Positions 26,694 to 34,999 of a stretch of 64,000 nt of DNA are shown piece after piece; the first letter of the stretch is position 1, and each line of letters opens with the position of its first letter. This DNA comes from Marinihelvus fidelis. Lineage in GTDB: Bacteria > Pseudomonadota > Gammaproteobacteria > Xanthomonadales > SZUA-36. The stretch lies in NCBI RefSeq assembly GCF_008725655.1, contig NZ_VYXP01000006.1, positions 200,024-264,023 on the forward strand, in the 5' to 3' direction. The notes beneath the pieces are model-generated. The model made no database searches. It was given only the letters and a program-made list of their open reading frames with translations, and was not told where the DNA came from. The translations under genes and the position numbers were made by a program.

Positions 26694-28100
26694 ATGACTC
26701 CGGATCACGGCATGAATCATAGCACCCAGCCTGCCGGCCTCCGTTACGAGGTCGCGCGCACGTTGCAGCTGGCGGCGCCGGTGATGATCGGCCTGTTTGC
26801 CGGCTTCGCGATGAATTTTATCGACACGGTGATGGCCGGGCGCCTGCCCGAGCGTGAAGTGGCGATGGCCGCGCTGGCCACCGGCGGCGCGCTGTGGTCC
26901 GCCATGCTAATGATCGTCCTGGGGCTGCTGATGGCCGTACAGCCGGCGGTGGCGCAGCTCGACGGCGCCGGGCGCCGGGGCGAGGCCGGCGCGGTCACCC
27001 GCCAGGGCTTCTGGATCGCGCTGGTCATCAGTATTCCGTTCTTTGCGGTGATCTTCTTCGGCGGCCGCCTGCTCAGCCTGTTCCGGGTCGACGCCAGCAT
27101 CATCCCGGTCGCCATCGATTACCTGCGCGCGCTGGCCTGGGGCGCGCCGATGATCACGATGATGCTGCTGCTGCGCTTCTACAGCGAAGGCTCGGGTCAC
27201 ACCCGGCCAACGATGTATATCGGCCTGCTGGGCGCGCTGCTGAACATCCCCGCCAACTGGATGCTGATGTTCGGCCACCTGGGCTTTCCGGCCATGGGTG
27301 CCCGTGGCACCGGTTTTGCGACCTCCAGCGTGCTGACACTGCAGGCGGTGGCGATGTTCATCTACGTCTACCGCCATTCGCACTACCGGCCATTTGCGCT
27401 GTTCGAGCGCTGGGACTGGCCGGACCTGGCCGAGATCCGCAGGCTGCTGGTGGTGGGCTGGCCGATTGCCGGCACGCTGTTCGTGGAAGGCAGCCTGTTT
27501 ATCGCGGCGTCACTGATCATCGGCCAGCTGGGGCCGGTGCAGACGGCCTCGCACCTGGTGGCGATCAACTTTTCCGCGTTGCTGTTCATGATTCCGCTGG
27601 GGCTGGGCAGCGCCGTGACCACCCGCGTGGGCAACGCCCTGGGGCGCGGCGAGCCCGATGCCGCGCGCCACGCCGGCATGGTTGGGCTGGGTATCGTGCT
27701 GTGCACGCAGGCCATTTCGGCCACGCTGATGATCGTGTTCCCCGGCGCGATTGCCGCCATTTACACCGGCGATGCGGCCATCGCGGCGACGGCCGCCGGC
27801 CTGCTGTTCTACGCCGCCGTGTTCCAGTTCCCGGACGGTATCCAGGTGGTGTCGGCCGGCATCCTCCGGGGTTACAAGGACACGATGGTGCCGATGATCA
27901 TCAACGTCATCGCCTACTGGGTCATCGGCCTGTCACTGGGCTACTGGCTGACCTTTGGCGGCGGCATGGGGCCCGCCGGCATGTGGGTCGGGATGATCGC
28001 CGGATTGAGCACCGGCGCCGTGTTGCTGTCGTTGCGTTTCATGAGGGTCAGCAGCCGGCACCGCCGGCCGCCGCCCGTTACTCCCGCTCCAGCGCCCTGA
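26694..28100 (+). CDS. MATE family efflux transporter
   Basis: This 468-residue protein has twelve hydrophobic segments in two MatE repeats. The first begins LAAPVMIGLFAGFAMNFIDTVMAGRL and the second LLVVGWPIAGTLFVEGSLFIAAS. It exports cationic drugs or metabolites using Na+ or H+ (NorM-like). The start is uncertain: ATG 26694 has a -10-like TACAAT (26683-26688) 5 nt before it, and ATG 26712 is the alternative. Neither has a Shine-Dalgarno. Its 3' end overlaps the convergent pspC-like gene by 23 bp. Confidence 0.92.
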   Translation: MTPDHGMNHSTQPAGLRYEVARTLQLAAPVMIGLFAGFAMNFIDTVMAGRLPEREVAMAALATGGALWSAMLMIVLGLLMAVQPAVAQLDGAGRRGEAGAVTRQGFWIALVISIPFFAVIFFGGRLLSLFRVDASIIPVAIDYLRALAWGAPMITMMLLLRFYSEGSGHTRPTMYIGLLGALLNIPANWMLMFGHLGFPAMGARGTGFATSSVLTLQAVAMFIYVYRHSHYRPFALFERWDWPDLAEIRRLLVVGWPIAGTLFVEGSLFIAASLIIGQLGPVQTASHLVAINFSALLFMIPLGLGSAVTTRVGNALGRGEPDAARHAGMVGLGIVLCTQAISATLMIVFPGAIAAIYTGDAAIAATAAGLLFYAAVFQFPDGIQVVSAGILRGYKDTMVPMIINVIAYWVIGLSLGYWLTFGGGMGPAGMWVGMIAGLSTGAVLLSLRFMRVSSRHRRPPPVTPAPAP

Positions 28101-28413
28101 AGCGACGCTCGAGGTCGGCGATGCGCCGGCCCCGGGCCTCCAGGTTGGCCGCCGCCAGGCCGCCGGTATCATCGGGTGAGTCTTCCGGCTGCTCCGGGCC
28201 CGCTTCGGTGGCGGCGCCTTCACGGTTACGCCACCAGCCGAAGCCGACGGCGAGCGCCAGGTAGCCACCACCCACGACCAGTGGCTGCAGCAACAGCCCC
28301 ACCACCGCCAGCAGGCGGATGGCCCAGACGTTCCAGCCCAGGCGGCGCGCCGCGGCGGCGCACAGCCCCGCCAGCAGCGCACCCTTGACGCGTTGTCCTG
28401 CCGTCACGCTCAC
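28078..28413 (-). CDS. pspC: PspC-domain membrane protein
   Basis: This 111-residue protein has an N-terminal PspC domain (AGLCAAAARRLGWNVWAIRLLAVVGLLL) with two adjacent hydrophobic segments. A C-terminal charged helix follows (ARGRRIADLERRFRALERE). It overlaps the end of pspA by 4 bp. PspC senses membrane stress with PspB in enterics; no pspB is present here. The C-terminal helix could stand in for the PspB coiled coil, which is inference. Confidence 0.85.
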   Translation of the reverse strand: MSVTAGQRVKGALLAGLCAAAARRLGWNVWAIRLLAVVGLLLQPLVVGGGYLALAVGFGWWRNREGAATEAGPEQPEDSPDDTGGLAAANLEARGRRIADLERRFRALERE

Positions 28414-29132
28414 GCCCCGGCATCCACCGGTGCGTCGGCCGCCTTCGCGGCGTTCGCCGGCCTGGCGGGTTTCAGGCGGGCCTTCAGCGCTTCGAGTTCG
28501 GACTCAACCACCGGGTCGGCCGGTGCGTCGGCGGCGGCCCAGGCAGGCGCCGATTCGTGGCCGATCTCGTAAGACCGCACGCGCGCTTCCAGGCGGTCGA
28601 CCTGGTTCTGCAGCCGGTCGAAGCGACCCAGCGCGTCACGCACACGGCGCTCATTACGGCTGATCTGCCGCGGCGCGGGGCCGGCGGGCGCACCCGCGGG
28701 CACCGGGCGGGCCTGCATGGCTTTCAGGCGGGCGCGCGCCTCGTTGAGCTTGGACTTCAGCGTGCCCATGTCGGTTTCCAGCTGGGCCACGCGAACGGCC
28801 AGGTCCTCGCGATCGGCCTTGACCGTGTCGCGCCGGGCCTGGCACTCCGTACGCGCCTTGATCGCCGCACGCGCCAGGTCATCCCGGCCGGCAGTGACGG
28901 CACGCTCGGCACGCTCGCTCCATTCATTGATTTCTTCGCCCATGCGCTGGTCAGCACGCTCGAGCTGCTGCTGCTCTGCCAGCAATTCGGCCGTGGCCTG
29001 GCGGGCATCGTCGCCGGCTTCTTCCATTTCACGGATCAGGGCCCGCAGCAACTTCTCGGGGTTCTCGGCCTTTTCCAGCAAGGCGTTGAAGTTGGCAGCC
29101 ATGACGTAACGCAGTCTTGAAAACGTACCCAT
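28410..29132 (-). CDS. pspA: Phage-shock protein A (PspA/IM30 family)
   Basis: This 240-residue, mostly coiled-coil protein starts MGTFSRLRYVMAANFNALLEKAENPEKLLRALI, the amphipathic helix plus conserved PspA opening, with long heptad helices to about residue 145. The C-terminus is alanine/proline-rich and unlike E. coli PspA. PspA coats damaged inner membrane and restrains its sigma-54 activator. CAGGAG upstream supports ATG 29132. A sigma-54 promoter lies about 43 bp upstream of the start; the activator (PspF) is not in this window. Confidence 0.93.
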   Translation of the reverse strand: MGTFSRLRYVMAANFNALLEKAENPEKLLRALIREMEEAGDDARQATAELLAEQQQLERADQRMGEEINEWSERAERAVTAGRDDLARAAIKARTECQARRDTVKADREDLAVRVAQLETDMGTLKSKLNEARARLKAMQARPVPAGAPAGPAPRQISRNERRVRDALGRFDRLQNQVDRLEARVRSYEIGHESAPAWAAADAPADPVVESELEALKARLKPARPANAAKAADAPVDAGA

Positions 29133-29174
29133 GTAGGCAATCTCCTGTCTGGTTGAAAAGTACAACCGTACAGA

Positions 29175-29190
29175 TGCAGATTTCGTGCCA
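29175..29190 (-). promoter_or_regulatory. Sigma-54 (-24/-12) promoter of pspA-pspC
   Basis: The minus strand reads TGGCACGAAATCTGCA. It has the -24 GG and -12 GC with the exact 12-bp spacing, and matches TGGCACGRNNNTTGCW at every defined position but one (CTGC for TTGC). It lies just upstream of pspA, in the position and orientation seen for psp operons driven by RpoN and PspF. Confidence 0.82.
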
Positions 29191-29287
29191 CCCCATGTTG
29201 TTGCGCTATTTCAACACCTTAGGCCATGACCCCGGCCGCACTACCAACGGGACGTGGTGAATTTGACCTACCGGTGGCGAGCGCCCT

Positions 29288-30631
29288 TCAGTCGATCCGG
29301 GCCACGTAGGCGCGGCCGTTGCGACGGATCTGCAGCAACAAAGCGCCCCTGGCCTGGGTCACGCCGGACGCCAGGTCATCCAGGTCGTCGACGCGACCGC
29401 GGTTAACCGCGTTGATGATGTCTCCCTCGCGCAGGCCCTCGTAGGCCAGCCGGCTACCTTCGGCCAGGCCCGAGATCACCACGCCGGACTGCCCCTGCGC
29501 CCGCGCACGGGCCGGCAGCGCCATGAACCGGGCGCCTGCCAGGCGCGCGTCGATATCTTCGCCAAGCAGCACCTGCGGTGGCTCGATCACCAGCGTGGCC
29601 TTGCGCTCTCCGCCTTCACGCAGGAAGGTCAGTGGAACACGCTCACCTACCGGCACCTGGCCCTCGGCATTCAGGAAGGACTGCGCGGACCTCACCGGCC
29701 GCTTCGCCACCGAGGCAATGACATCACCAGCCTGCAGGCCAGCCGTCTCCGCCGCGGAACCCGGCATCACCTCGGCCACCAGCACGCCCTGCCCAGCCTC
29801 CAGCCCGAAAGCCAGCGCCAGGTCGGGTGTCAGGTCCTGCACCACCAGCCCCAGCGAGCCGCGGCGAACCTCGCCATGCTCCACCAGTTGTTCCAGGACA
29901 TAGCGCGCCATGCCCGAGGGAATGGCGAAGCCGATTCCGACATTGCCGCCGCTGGGCGTGAAGATGGCGCTGTTGATGCCCACCAGTTCACCACGGAGGT
30001 TGACCAGCGCGCCGCCGGAGTTGCCCGGGTTAATGGAGGCATCGGTCTGGATGAAATTCTGGAATTCGAGTCCACGAAGGCCGGCCCGGCCCAGTGCACT
30101 GACGATGCCCGAGGTGACCGTCTGCCCAAGCCCGAACGGGTTACCGACGGCGACGACGAAGTCGCCCACCTTCAACTGCTCCGAATCTGCCAGTGGCAGT
30201 GCCGTCAGGTTCTCCGCCGGCACCTGGATCACGGCCAGGTCGGTGTCCGGGTCGGCACCCACCAGGGTCGCGTCCAGGCTGCGGCCGTCCTGCAGGGTAA
30301 CGGCAATATCGTCGGCGCCCTGGATGACGTGGTTGTTGGTCAGCACGTAGCCGTTCCCGGCATCGACAATCACACCCGAACCCAGGCTCTGCGACACCCG
30401 TTCGCGCGGCACATCGGGAATATTGAAGAAGCGGCGGAAGAAGGGGTCGTCCATCAGCGGGCTGCGGACCCGCACGCGGGTTCGCGTGTAGACGTTGACC
30501 ACCGACGGCGTGACCTCCTCCAGGACCGGCGCCAGCGATGGCAGGGGTTGCCCGTCAACCGCGGCCGGCAGGGCCGCGTGTGCCCAGAAGGGCGCCAGGA
30601 GAGTAAGCAGTCCAACCCAAATCTTCTTCAC
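29288..30631 (-). CDS. degQ: Periplasmic serine protease of the Do (DegP/DegQ) family
   Basis: This 447-residue protein has a Sec signal peptide (1-19, ending AHA). It has a trypsin-like domain with catalytic triad His101 (NNHVIQG), Asp131 (DTDLAV) and Ser205 (GNSGG), then two PDZ domains (about 255-340 and 355-447). It is a quality-control protease/chaperone of the periplasm. The LA loop is short, closer to DegQ/MucD than to DegP. It sits upstream of pspA in the same orientation, 155 bp apart, but pspA has its own promoter. Confidence 0.92.
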   Translation of the reverse strand: MKKIWVGLLTLLAPFWAHAALPAAVDGQPLPSLAPVLEEVTPSVVNVYTRTRVRVRSPLMDDPFFRRFFNIPDVPRERVSQSLGSGVIVDAGNGYVLTNNHVIQGADDIAVTLQDGRSLDATLVGADPDTDLAVIQVPAENLTALPLADSEQLKVGDFVVAVGNPFGLGQTVTSGIVSALGRAGLRGLEFQNFIQTDASINPGNSGGALVNLRGELVGINSAIFTPSGGNVGIGFAIPSGMARYVLEQLVEHGEVRRGSLGLVVQDLTPDLALAFGLEAGQGVLVAEVMPGSAAETAGLQAGDVIASVAKRPVRSAQSFLNAEGQVPVGERVPLTFLREGGERKATLVIEPPQVLLGEDIDARLAGARFMALPARARAQGQSGVVISGLAEGSRLAYEGLREGDIINAVNRGRVDDLDDLASGVTQARGALLLQIRRNGRAYVARID

Positions 30632-30740
30632 GATGCAGTGCTCCGGATGACCTGTCTGTACTGCAGATATTCAGGCCCTCAGCCACGCTTTCAAGCCGGT
30701 CCGGGCCGTACGCCAGCGACAAGACAAAAGCGGAGAATCC

Positions 30741-30769
30741 TTGCTAAACCATGAAAAAAACGATATATA
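30741..30769 (+). promoter_or_regulatory. Possible promoter of the HNH endonuclease gene
   Basis: TTGCTA (30741-30746), a 17-bp spacer and TATATA (30764-30769) lie in an AT-rich stretch (about 30735-30805) that contrasts with the surrounding GC-rich DNA. It would give a leader of about 85 nt before ATG 30862. Both hexamers match consensus at four of six positions. Confidence 0.4.
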
Positions 30770-30861
30770 GCCATAAAACAGCAACAAAAGCACAATATGT
30801 TGTGTCAGCAACATGGGTGTTAACCGGCTTGTTGGATCAAGAGGATCTGGGGAATGATGTC

Positions 30862-31470
30862 ATGAACCTCCAACTGCAGGTGCTGCGAACCGACGTCTCC
30901 GGCATGCCGCTGGAATGGATCGGGTACCAGGAGGCAGTGAGGCATATCAGCCTCGACCAGGTGAGTTACAGCCTGGGCCGAAAACTGTTCACCATCCACG
31001 GCGGCATCAATGCCCTCAGCGGCCGCCAGAGCACCATCGACGTCAACGCCATCATCGCCACCACTGGCCAGCACCCTCACAAGCACCTGTTCGAAGACGG
31101 CTACGTCCCCCCCCTGAGCAACAAGGCGCTGTTCCGGCGTGACCAGAGCCTGTGCCTGTACTGCGGCGACAAATTCCCCAACTACCTGCTGTCCCGCGAC
31201 CACGTCTCGCCCATCACCCAGGGCGGCCAGGACACCTGGCAGAACGTGGTCACCGCCTGCAAGCGCTGCAACAACTACAAGGCCGGACGCACGCCCGAAC
31301 AGGCCGGCATGGAGCTGCTGGCGATTCCGTTCACGCCCACGCACGCCGAATACATCTATTTGCAGGGGCGGCGCATCCTGGCCGACCAGATGGAGTTCCT
31401 GCTGGCGCACTTCCCGCGCACCAGCGTCCTTCGCAAGCGCGCCGAGGCCGGCGAGGCCCTGCTCGACTGA
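30862..31470 (+). CDS. HNH endonuclease family protein
   Basis: This 202-residue protein carries a zinc-type HNH motif in its centre: CLYCGDKFPNYLLSRDHVSP, then NVVTACKRCNNYKAG, with two CxxC pairs and the DH and N residues of the nuclease. The N-terminal part is a separate beta-rich domain found in this small HNH family. I chose ATG 30862 because the 37 codons upstream (from 30751) are AT-rich, unlike the gene, and overlap a plausible promoter. Whether it cuts DNA in repair or serves another role is unknown. Confidence 0.85.
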   Translation: MNLQLQVLRTDVSGMPLEWIGYQEAVRHISLDQVSYSLGRKLFTIHGGINALSGRQSTIDVNAIIATTGQHPHKHLFEDGYVPPLSNKALFRRDQSLCLYCGDKFPNYLLSRDHVSPITQGGQDTWQNVVTACKRCNNYKAGRTPEQAGMELLAIPFTPTHAEYIYLQGRRILADQMEFLLAHFPRTSVLRKRAEAGEALLD

Positions 31471-31527
31471 ACCCGCAAGCCTTGCCCTGCCCCGGCAACA
31501 CGCCGCCGGGATTGCTATGATTCGCCG

Positions 31528-32415
31528 ATGACCCCCGAACCCGTCTACCTGGTCGATGCCAGCATCTACCTGTTCCGCGCCTGGTACTCAATGCCCGATG
31601 GTTTCGAGAACGCCCGTGGCGAGCCCACGAATGCCGTCTATGGCTTTACCGGGTTCCTGTGCAGCCTGCTCGAACAGACGGATTCGCCGCTGGTGGGCAT
31701 CGCCTTCGACGTCTCGCTGACCACCAGCTTCCGCAACGAAATCTATCCCGAGTACAAGGCCAACCGCGAGCCGGCGCCGGTCGCGCTGAAGCGCCAGTTT
31801 GCCTGGGCGCGGGACATGGCCGAAGCCATGGGCCTGAAATGCTACGGGGATGAACGATTCGAGGCCGACGACATCATCGGCACGCTGGCCAGCTGCTGGA
31901 AGTCACGCGGCCACGCCATTCACGTCGTCACTGGTGACAAGGACCTGGCGCAACTGGTGGAAGATGGCGACACCTGGTGGGACTTCGCGCGCAACCGCCA
32001 ACTGGGGTCCAGCGCCATCGCCGAGCACTTCGGCGTGCGCCCGGACCAGATCGCCGACTACCTGGCGCTCACCGGGGATGCGGTCGACAACATTCCGGGC
32101 GTACCCGGCATCGGCCCCAAGACCGCCGCGGCGCTGCTGGCGCACTTCGGCAGCCTGGACGCCATATGGTCACGGCTGGGTGAAATCCCGCACCTGAGCT
32201 TTCGCGGCGCCAAGACGCTGGCGCCCAAGCTGGAGTCCCACCGCGAAGCAGCCGACCTGGCACGCAGGCTCACAGGCATCGAACGGGCCGTACCTTCGGC
32301 GCTGGCGGACCCGGACGTCCGCCGCGTTGGACTGGATGAAGACCGCCTGAATACGCTGTTCGATGACCTGGCGTTTGGCGGCATGCTCAGGCAACGCTGC
32401 CTGGCCTGCGGCTGA
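31528..32415 (+). CDS. 5'-3' exonuclease / flap endonuclease (PolA N-domain family)
   Basis: This 295-residue protein is homologous to the 5' nuclease domain of DNA polymerase I. It has YLVDASIYLFRAWY, the FDVS and FEADDIIGTLA metal-binding acidic clusters, VVTGDKDLAQLV and the helix-hairpin-helix region NIPGVPGIGPKTAAALLAHFG. It removes flaps or RNA primers. It is longer than E. coli Xni (251 aa). A -10-like TATGAT (31516-31521) ends 6 nt before the ATG with no ribosome site. Confidence 0.9.
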   Translation: MTPEPVYLVDASIYLFRAWYSMPDGFENARGEPTNAVYGFTGFLCSLLEQTDSPLVGIAFDVSLTTSFRNEIYPEYKANREPAPVALKRQFAWARDMAEAMGLKCYGDERFEADDIIGTLASCWKSRGHAIHVVTGDKDLAQLVEDGDTWWDFARNRQLGSSAIAEHFGVRPDQIADYLALTGDAVDNIPGVPGIGPKTAAALLAHFGSLDAIWSRLGEIPHLSFRGAKTLAPKLESHREAADLARRLTGIERAVPSALADPDVRRVGLDEDRLNTLFDDLAFGGMLRQRCLACG

Positions 32416-32448
32416 CCCGGTCTGCCCGGGTCGGCCGCGCACCGGCCG

Positions 32449-33825
32449 TCAGGAGTCGCCGGCGGCGTCGGCCTGCTGCTTGCGGTGCTCTTCCATGATT
32501 TTCTGCACCTCGTTCGAGATCAGTGACGGCGCGTTGTCGACATTGATTTTCGCCACCTGGACCGGCCCCTGCTCGCGGGCATTGGGCACCCAGTGGGAGT
32601 TGGCGAAGAACACCAGCTCGGCGCCTTTCATGGTGCCAAAATCCGGCAGGTTGAAGATATCCAGGGCGACGGCCAGCGGCGCGATATCGCCGATGGCGGT
32701 GCCGTCTTCGGTCAGCTGCAGGCGCATGATGCGCTGCGGCGTAATGCCATTCTGGATGACAACCAGGTGACCATCGCGGAAGAACAGCCCCTCGATGCCA
32801 CCCAGGTTCAGGTTGTCAGCGCCTTGCACCTGGAAGGCCTTCTTGTCGGCCAGGTCGAGGCCCAGCAGGCCCATTTCATAATCGGCCACGTAGAGCTTGC
32901 TGCCGTCATCCGACAGCGCGATGCCACGCAGGCTGGTCATGCCGTGCGCGGCCAGGAATGAGCTGAGTTCTTCATCACCCGGTGACAGGCGGTAGATGAC
33001 GGGCAACACGGAGTCGACCGCATAGATGTCACCACCGGGGGTCCGCACCATGCCGCCCAGGCGGCGCGGCTGCTTGTCCACGGGCACGGTATGGCGCGCG
33101 ACGATCTCGAGCGTGTCCAGCGCCAGTTCGACGATCTCCGCCGGGCGCGCGTTGTCGGCGTCGTGGCCTTCACGCAGCTTGGTCGGGTTGCTGGTCAGCC
33201 AAAGGCGATTGGCCTGTTCGTCAACCAGCAGGCTGTAGATGCCCTGCAGCTGGTTGTCGGCATCGGCGGATACCAGCGTGCTGGCCTTGCCGTTGCTGTC
33301 GACCGCGAACACCGCACCCTTGCGCACATCGCTCACCAGCCACTGTTCGCGGCTGCTGTCCCAGGCGATGCCGGTGGGCAGCAGGATGTCTTCGGGCAGG
33401 GCGAACTCCACCTCGGCGCTGCCGGCGGGCTGGCCGGCACGAACCATCAGGTCGTTGACGTGATCGTAGACCTGGGTGCCACGGATGGCCTGGGTGGCTT
33501 CAGTGGAGTTGAAATCGAACGACAGGCCCTGCTGCTGCATGGCCAGCATCATCTCGTAAGCGGCCGGGCGGTCGCCCTCAAGCGCCGCGCCGATGACGAC
33601 CCAGGACATGTACTCGTCGTTGTACGGGCGCATTTCGTGCAGCGCCGTGGCCACGCTGCGGAACGTGGCGGCATCGCCGCTGCTGTAGGCCTGCGCGGCA
33701 CGCTGTCGCAGTTCGCTGACACTGACCGGCCGCTGCGCCGCCGAGGGCTGCGCGAACGCGGGCGCTGAAGACAACACGAGGCTGGCCGCGACGATGGCGG
33801 CGACGAATTTGATTCTGGCTGGCAT
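32449..33825 (-). CDS. Secreted beta-propeller (SMP-30/NHL-like) protein, unknown function
   Basis: The 458 residues include a signal peptide (1-24, ending AFAQ), a helical TPR-like section to about 130, then repeated propeller blades. Typical blade sequences are LPTGIAWDSSREQWLVSDV, GGMVRTPGGDIYAVDS and RGIALSDDGSKLYVADY. This arrangement matches periplasmic SMP-30/gluconolactonase-like propellers. No catalytic assignment is possible. GGGAG before ATG 33825 supports the start; the frame opens to 33861. Confidence 0.75.
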   Translation of the reverse strand: MPARIKFVAAIVAASLVLSSAPAFAQPSAAQRPVSVSELRQRAAQAYSSGDAATFRSVATALHEMRPYNDEYMSWVVIGAALEGDRPAAYEMMLAMQQQGLSFDFNSTEATQAIRGTQVYDHVNDLMVRAGQPAGSAEVEFALPEDILLPTGIAWDSSREQWLVSDVRKGAVFAVDSNGKASTLVSADADNQLQGIYSLLVDEQANRLWLTSNPTKLREGHDADNARPAEIVELALDTLEIVARHTVPVDKQPRRLGGMVRTPGGDIYAVDSVLPVIYRLSPGDEELSSFLAAHGMTSLRGIALSDDGSKLYVADYEMGLLGLDLADKKAFQVQGADNLNLGGIEGLFFRDGHLVVIQNGITPQRIMRLQLTEDGTAIGDIAPLAVALDIFNLPDFGTMKGAELVFFANSHWVPNAREQGPVQVAKINVDNAPSLISNEVQKIMEEHRKQQADAAGDS

Positions 33826-33939
33826 AACGACTCCCATGGATTCCGCTGCTTTGAGCGGCAACCCGGAATTTGGTTCCCGAAACCCCCATTTTCAATGAAA
33901 TCGTGGCGGCTTGTCACATTTCACCGCTACACTCGCGGC

Positions 33940-34509
33940 ATGAGCACACCGGTCAGACACTTTCACGGCCGATACCTGGCCCTCGACGAACGCGGCAGCT
34001 GGGAATACGCCACCCGCGTGAATGCCCATGCCGTGGCGGTGATCGTGCCGGTGACGGAAGCCAACGAACTGGTCCTGGTCGAACAGTTTCGCGTGCCGGT
34101 GCAGTGCCGCACCATCGAGTTGCCGGCCGGCCTAGTCGGTGACGGCGCCGACCCCGACGAGCCCCTGGAGCCGGCCGCCCATCGCGAACTGCTGGAAGAA
34201 ACCGGGTTTCGTGCCGCCACCATGCAACGCTTCCTGGACTGTCCCAGCAGCGCCGGCATGACCGACGAGGCCATCACCTTCTTCCTGGCCACCGGGCTGA
34301 CCCGGGTCGCCGAAGGTGGTGGTGACGAGACCGAGGACATCACCGTCCACGTCGTGCCTCTCGAGGACATGGACGAATGGCTGGCGGCGCGCCTGCGCCA
34401 GGGCCTGATGCTGGACCCGAAACTCTATGCCGCGCTGTACTGGCTGGGCGACCGCCGCCGCGTGAACATCATCGCAGCAGCGTCCACGCCAGCACCTGCC
34501 AGAGATTGA
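33940..34509 (+). CDS. NUDIX hydrolase (ADP-ribose pyrophosphatase-like)
   Basis: This 189-residue protein has a NUDIX box ending in EPAAHRELLEETGFRA. It shows the extended ADP-ribose pyrophosphatase layout (LVEQFRVPVQ upstream, ELPAGLVGDGA just before the box). It hydrolyses a nucleoside diphosphate linked to another group; the exact substrate is open. A -10-like TACACT (33928-33933) ends 6 nt before ATG 33940 without a ribosome site. Its 3' end overlaps the convergent MAPEG gene by 41 bp. Confidence 0.88.
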   Translation: MSTPVRHFHGRYLALDERGSWEYATRVNAHAVAVIVPVTEANELVLVEQFRVPVQCRTIELPAGLVGDGADPDEPLEPAAHRELLEETGFRAATMQRFLDCPSSAGMTDEAITFFLATGLTRVAEGGGDETEDITVHVVPLEDMDEWLAARLRQGLMLDPKLYAALYWLGDRRRVNIIAAASTPAPARD

Positions 34510-34873
34510 CCAGCGCCGCGAGCAGGATCACCAGCCAGGTCAGCCCGGTGCCCCAGAAGCGCCCGACGCTGATGCCGGACGAACCGGCCAGGCCCCAGGC
34601 GTGCAACAGCCGGCCCAGCAACAGCAGCCCACCCAGCAAATAGAGCCACCACGCACCGGGCGAGCCCGCCTCGGCCAGCAACAGTAGCAACAGGGCGATG
34701 GGCACATACTCGACGAAGTTCCCCTGCACGCGCATCGCCGACTCCAGCGCCGGCTGGTCACCATGACCGATACCCACACGGGTACGACGACGAACGCGGA
34801 CAACGCGGTAGGAGAGCGCCAGCAACAACAGGCCCAGCAGGGCCGCGAACAGGCTGGTGACGGGGTACGACAT
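34469..34873 (-). CDS. MAPEG family membrane protein
   Basis: This 134-residue protein has four hydrophobic segments and the MAPEG signature region RVGIGHGDQPALESAMRVQGNFVEYVPIALLLLLL. Bacterial MAPEG proteins resemble microsomal glutathione transferases and leukotriene C4 synthase; substrates are mostly unknown. I chose ATG 34873 over the longer frame to 34936 because hydrophobic TM1 starts directly after it. Confidence 0.88.
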   Translation of the reverse strand: MSYPVTSLFAALLGLLLLALSYRVVRVRRRTRVGIGHGDQPALESAMRVQGNFVEYVPIALLLLLLAEAGSPGAWWLYLLGGLLLLGRLLHAWGLAGSSGISVGRFWGTGLTWLVILLAALVNLWQVLAWTLLR

Positions 34874-34999
34874 GGCGATGTTCCTCGCTAGAAAGAGCCG
34901 CCGCCAGCTTAACAGCAGCGACGGTGCGAATCTCACGCTCGGTTGCTATTCTTCGCTTCACCCGGGCGCCACCGCCCTCACGGACCAGGAGAACAAATA

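Noticed and set aside
30751-30861. Earlier start for the HNH protein
   Set aside because: The 37 extra codons are AT-rich, overlap a promoter-like pair and add no domain sequence.
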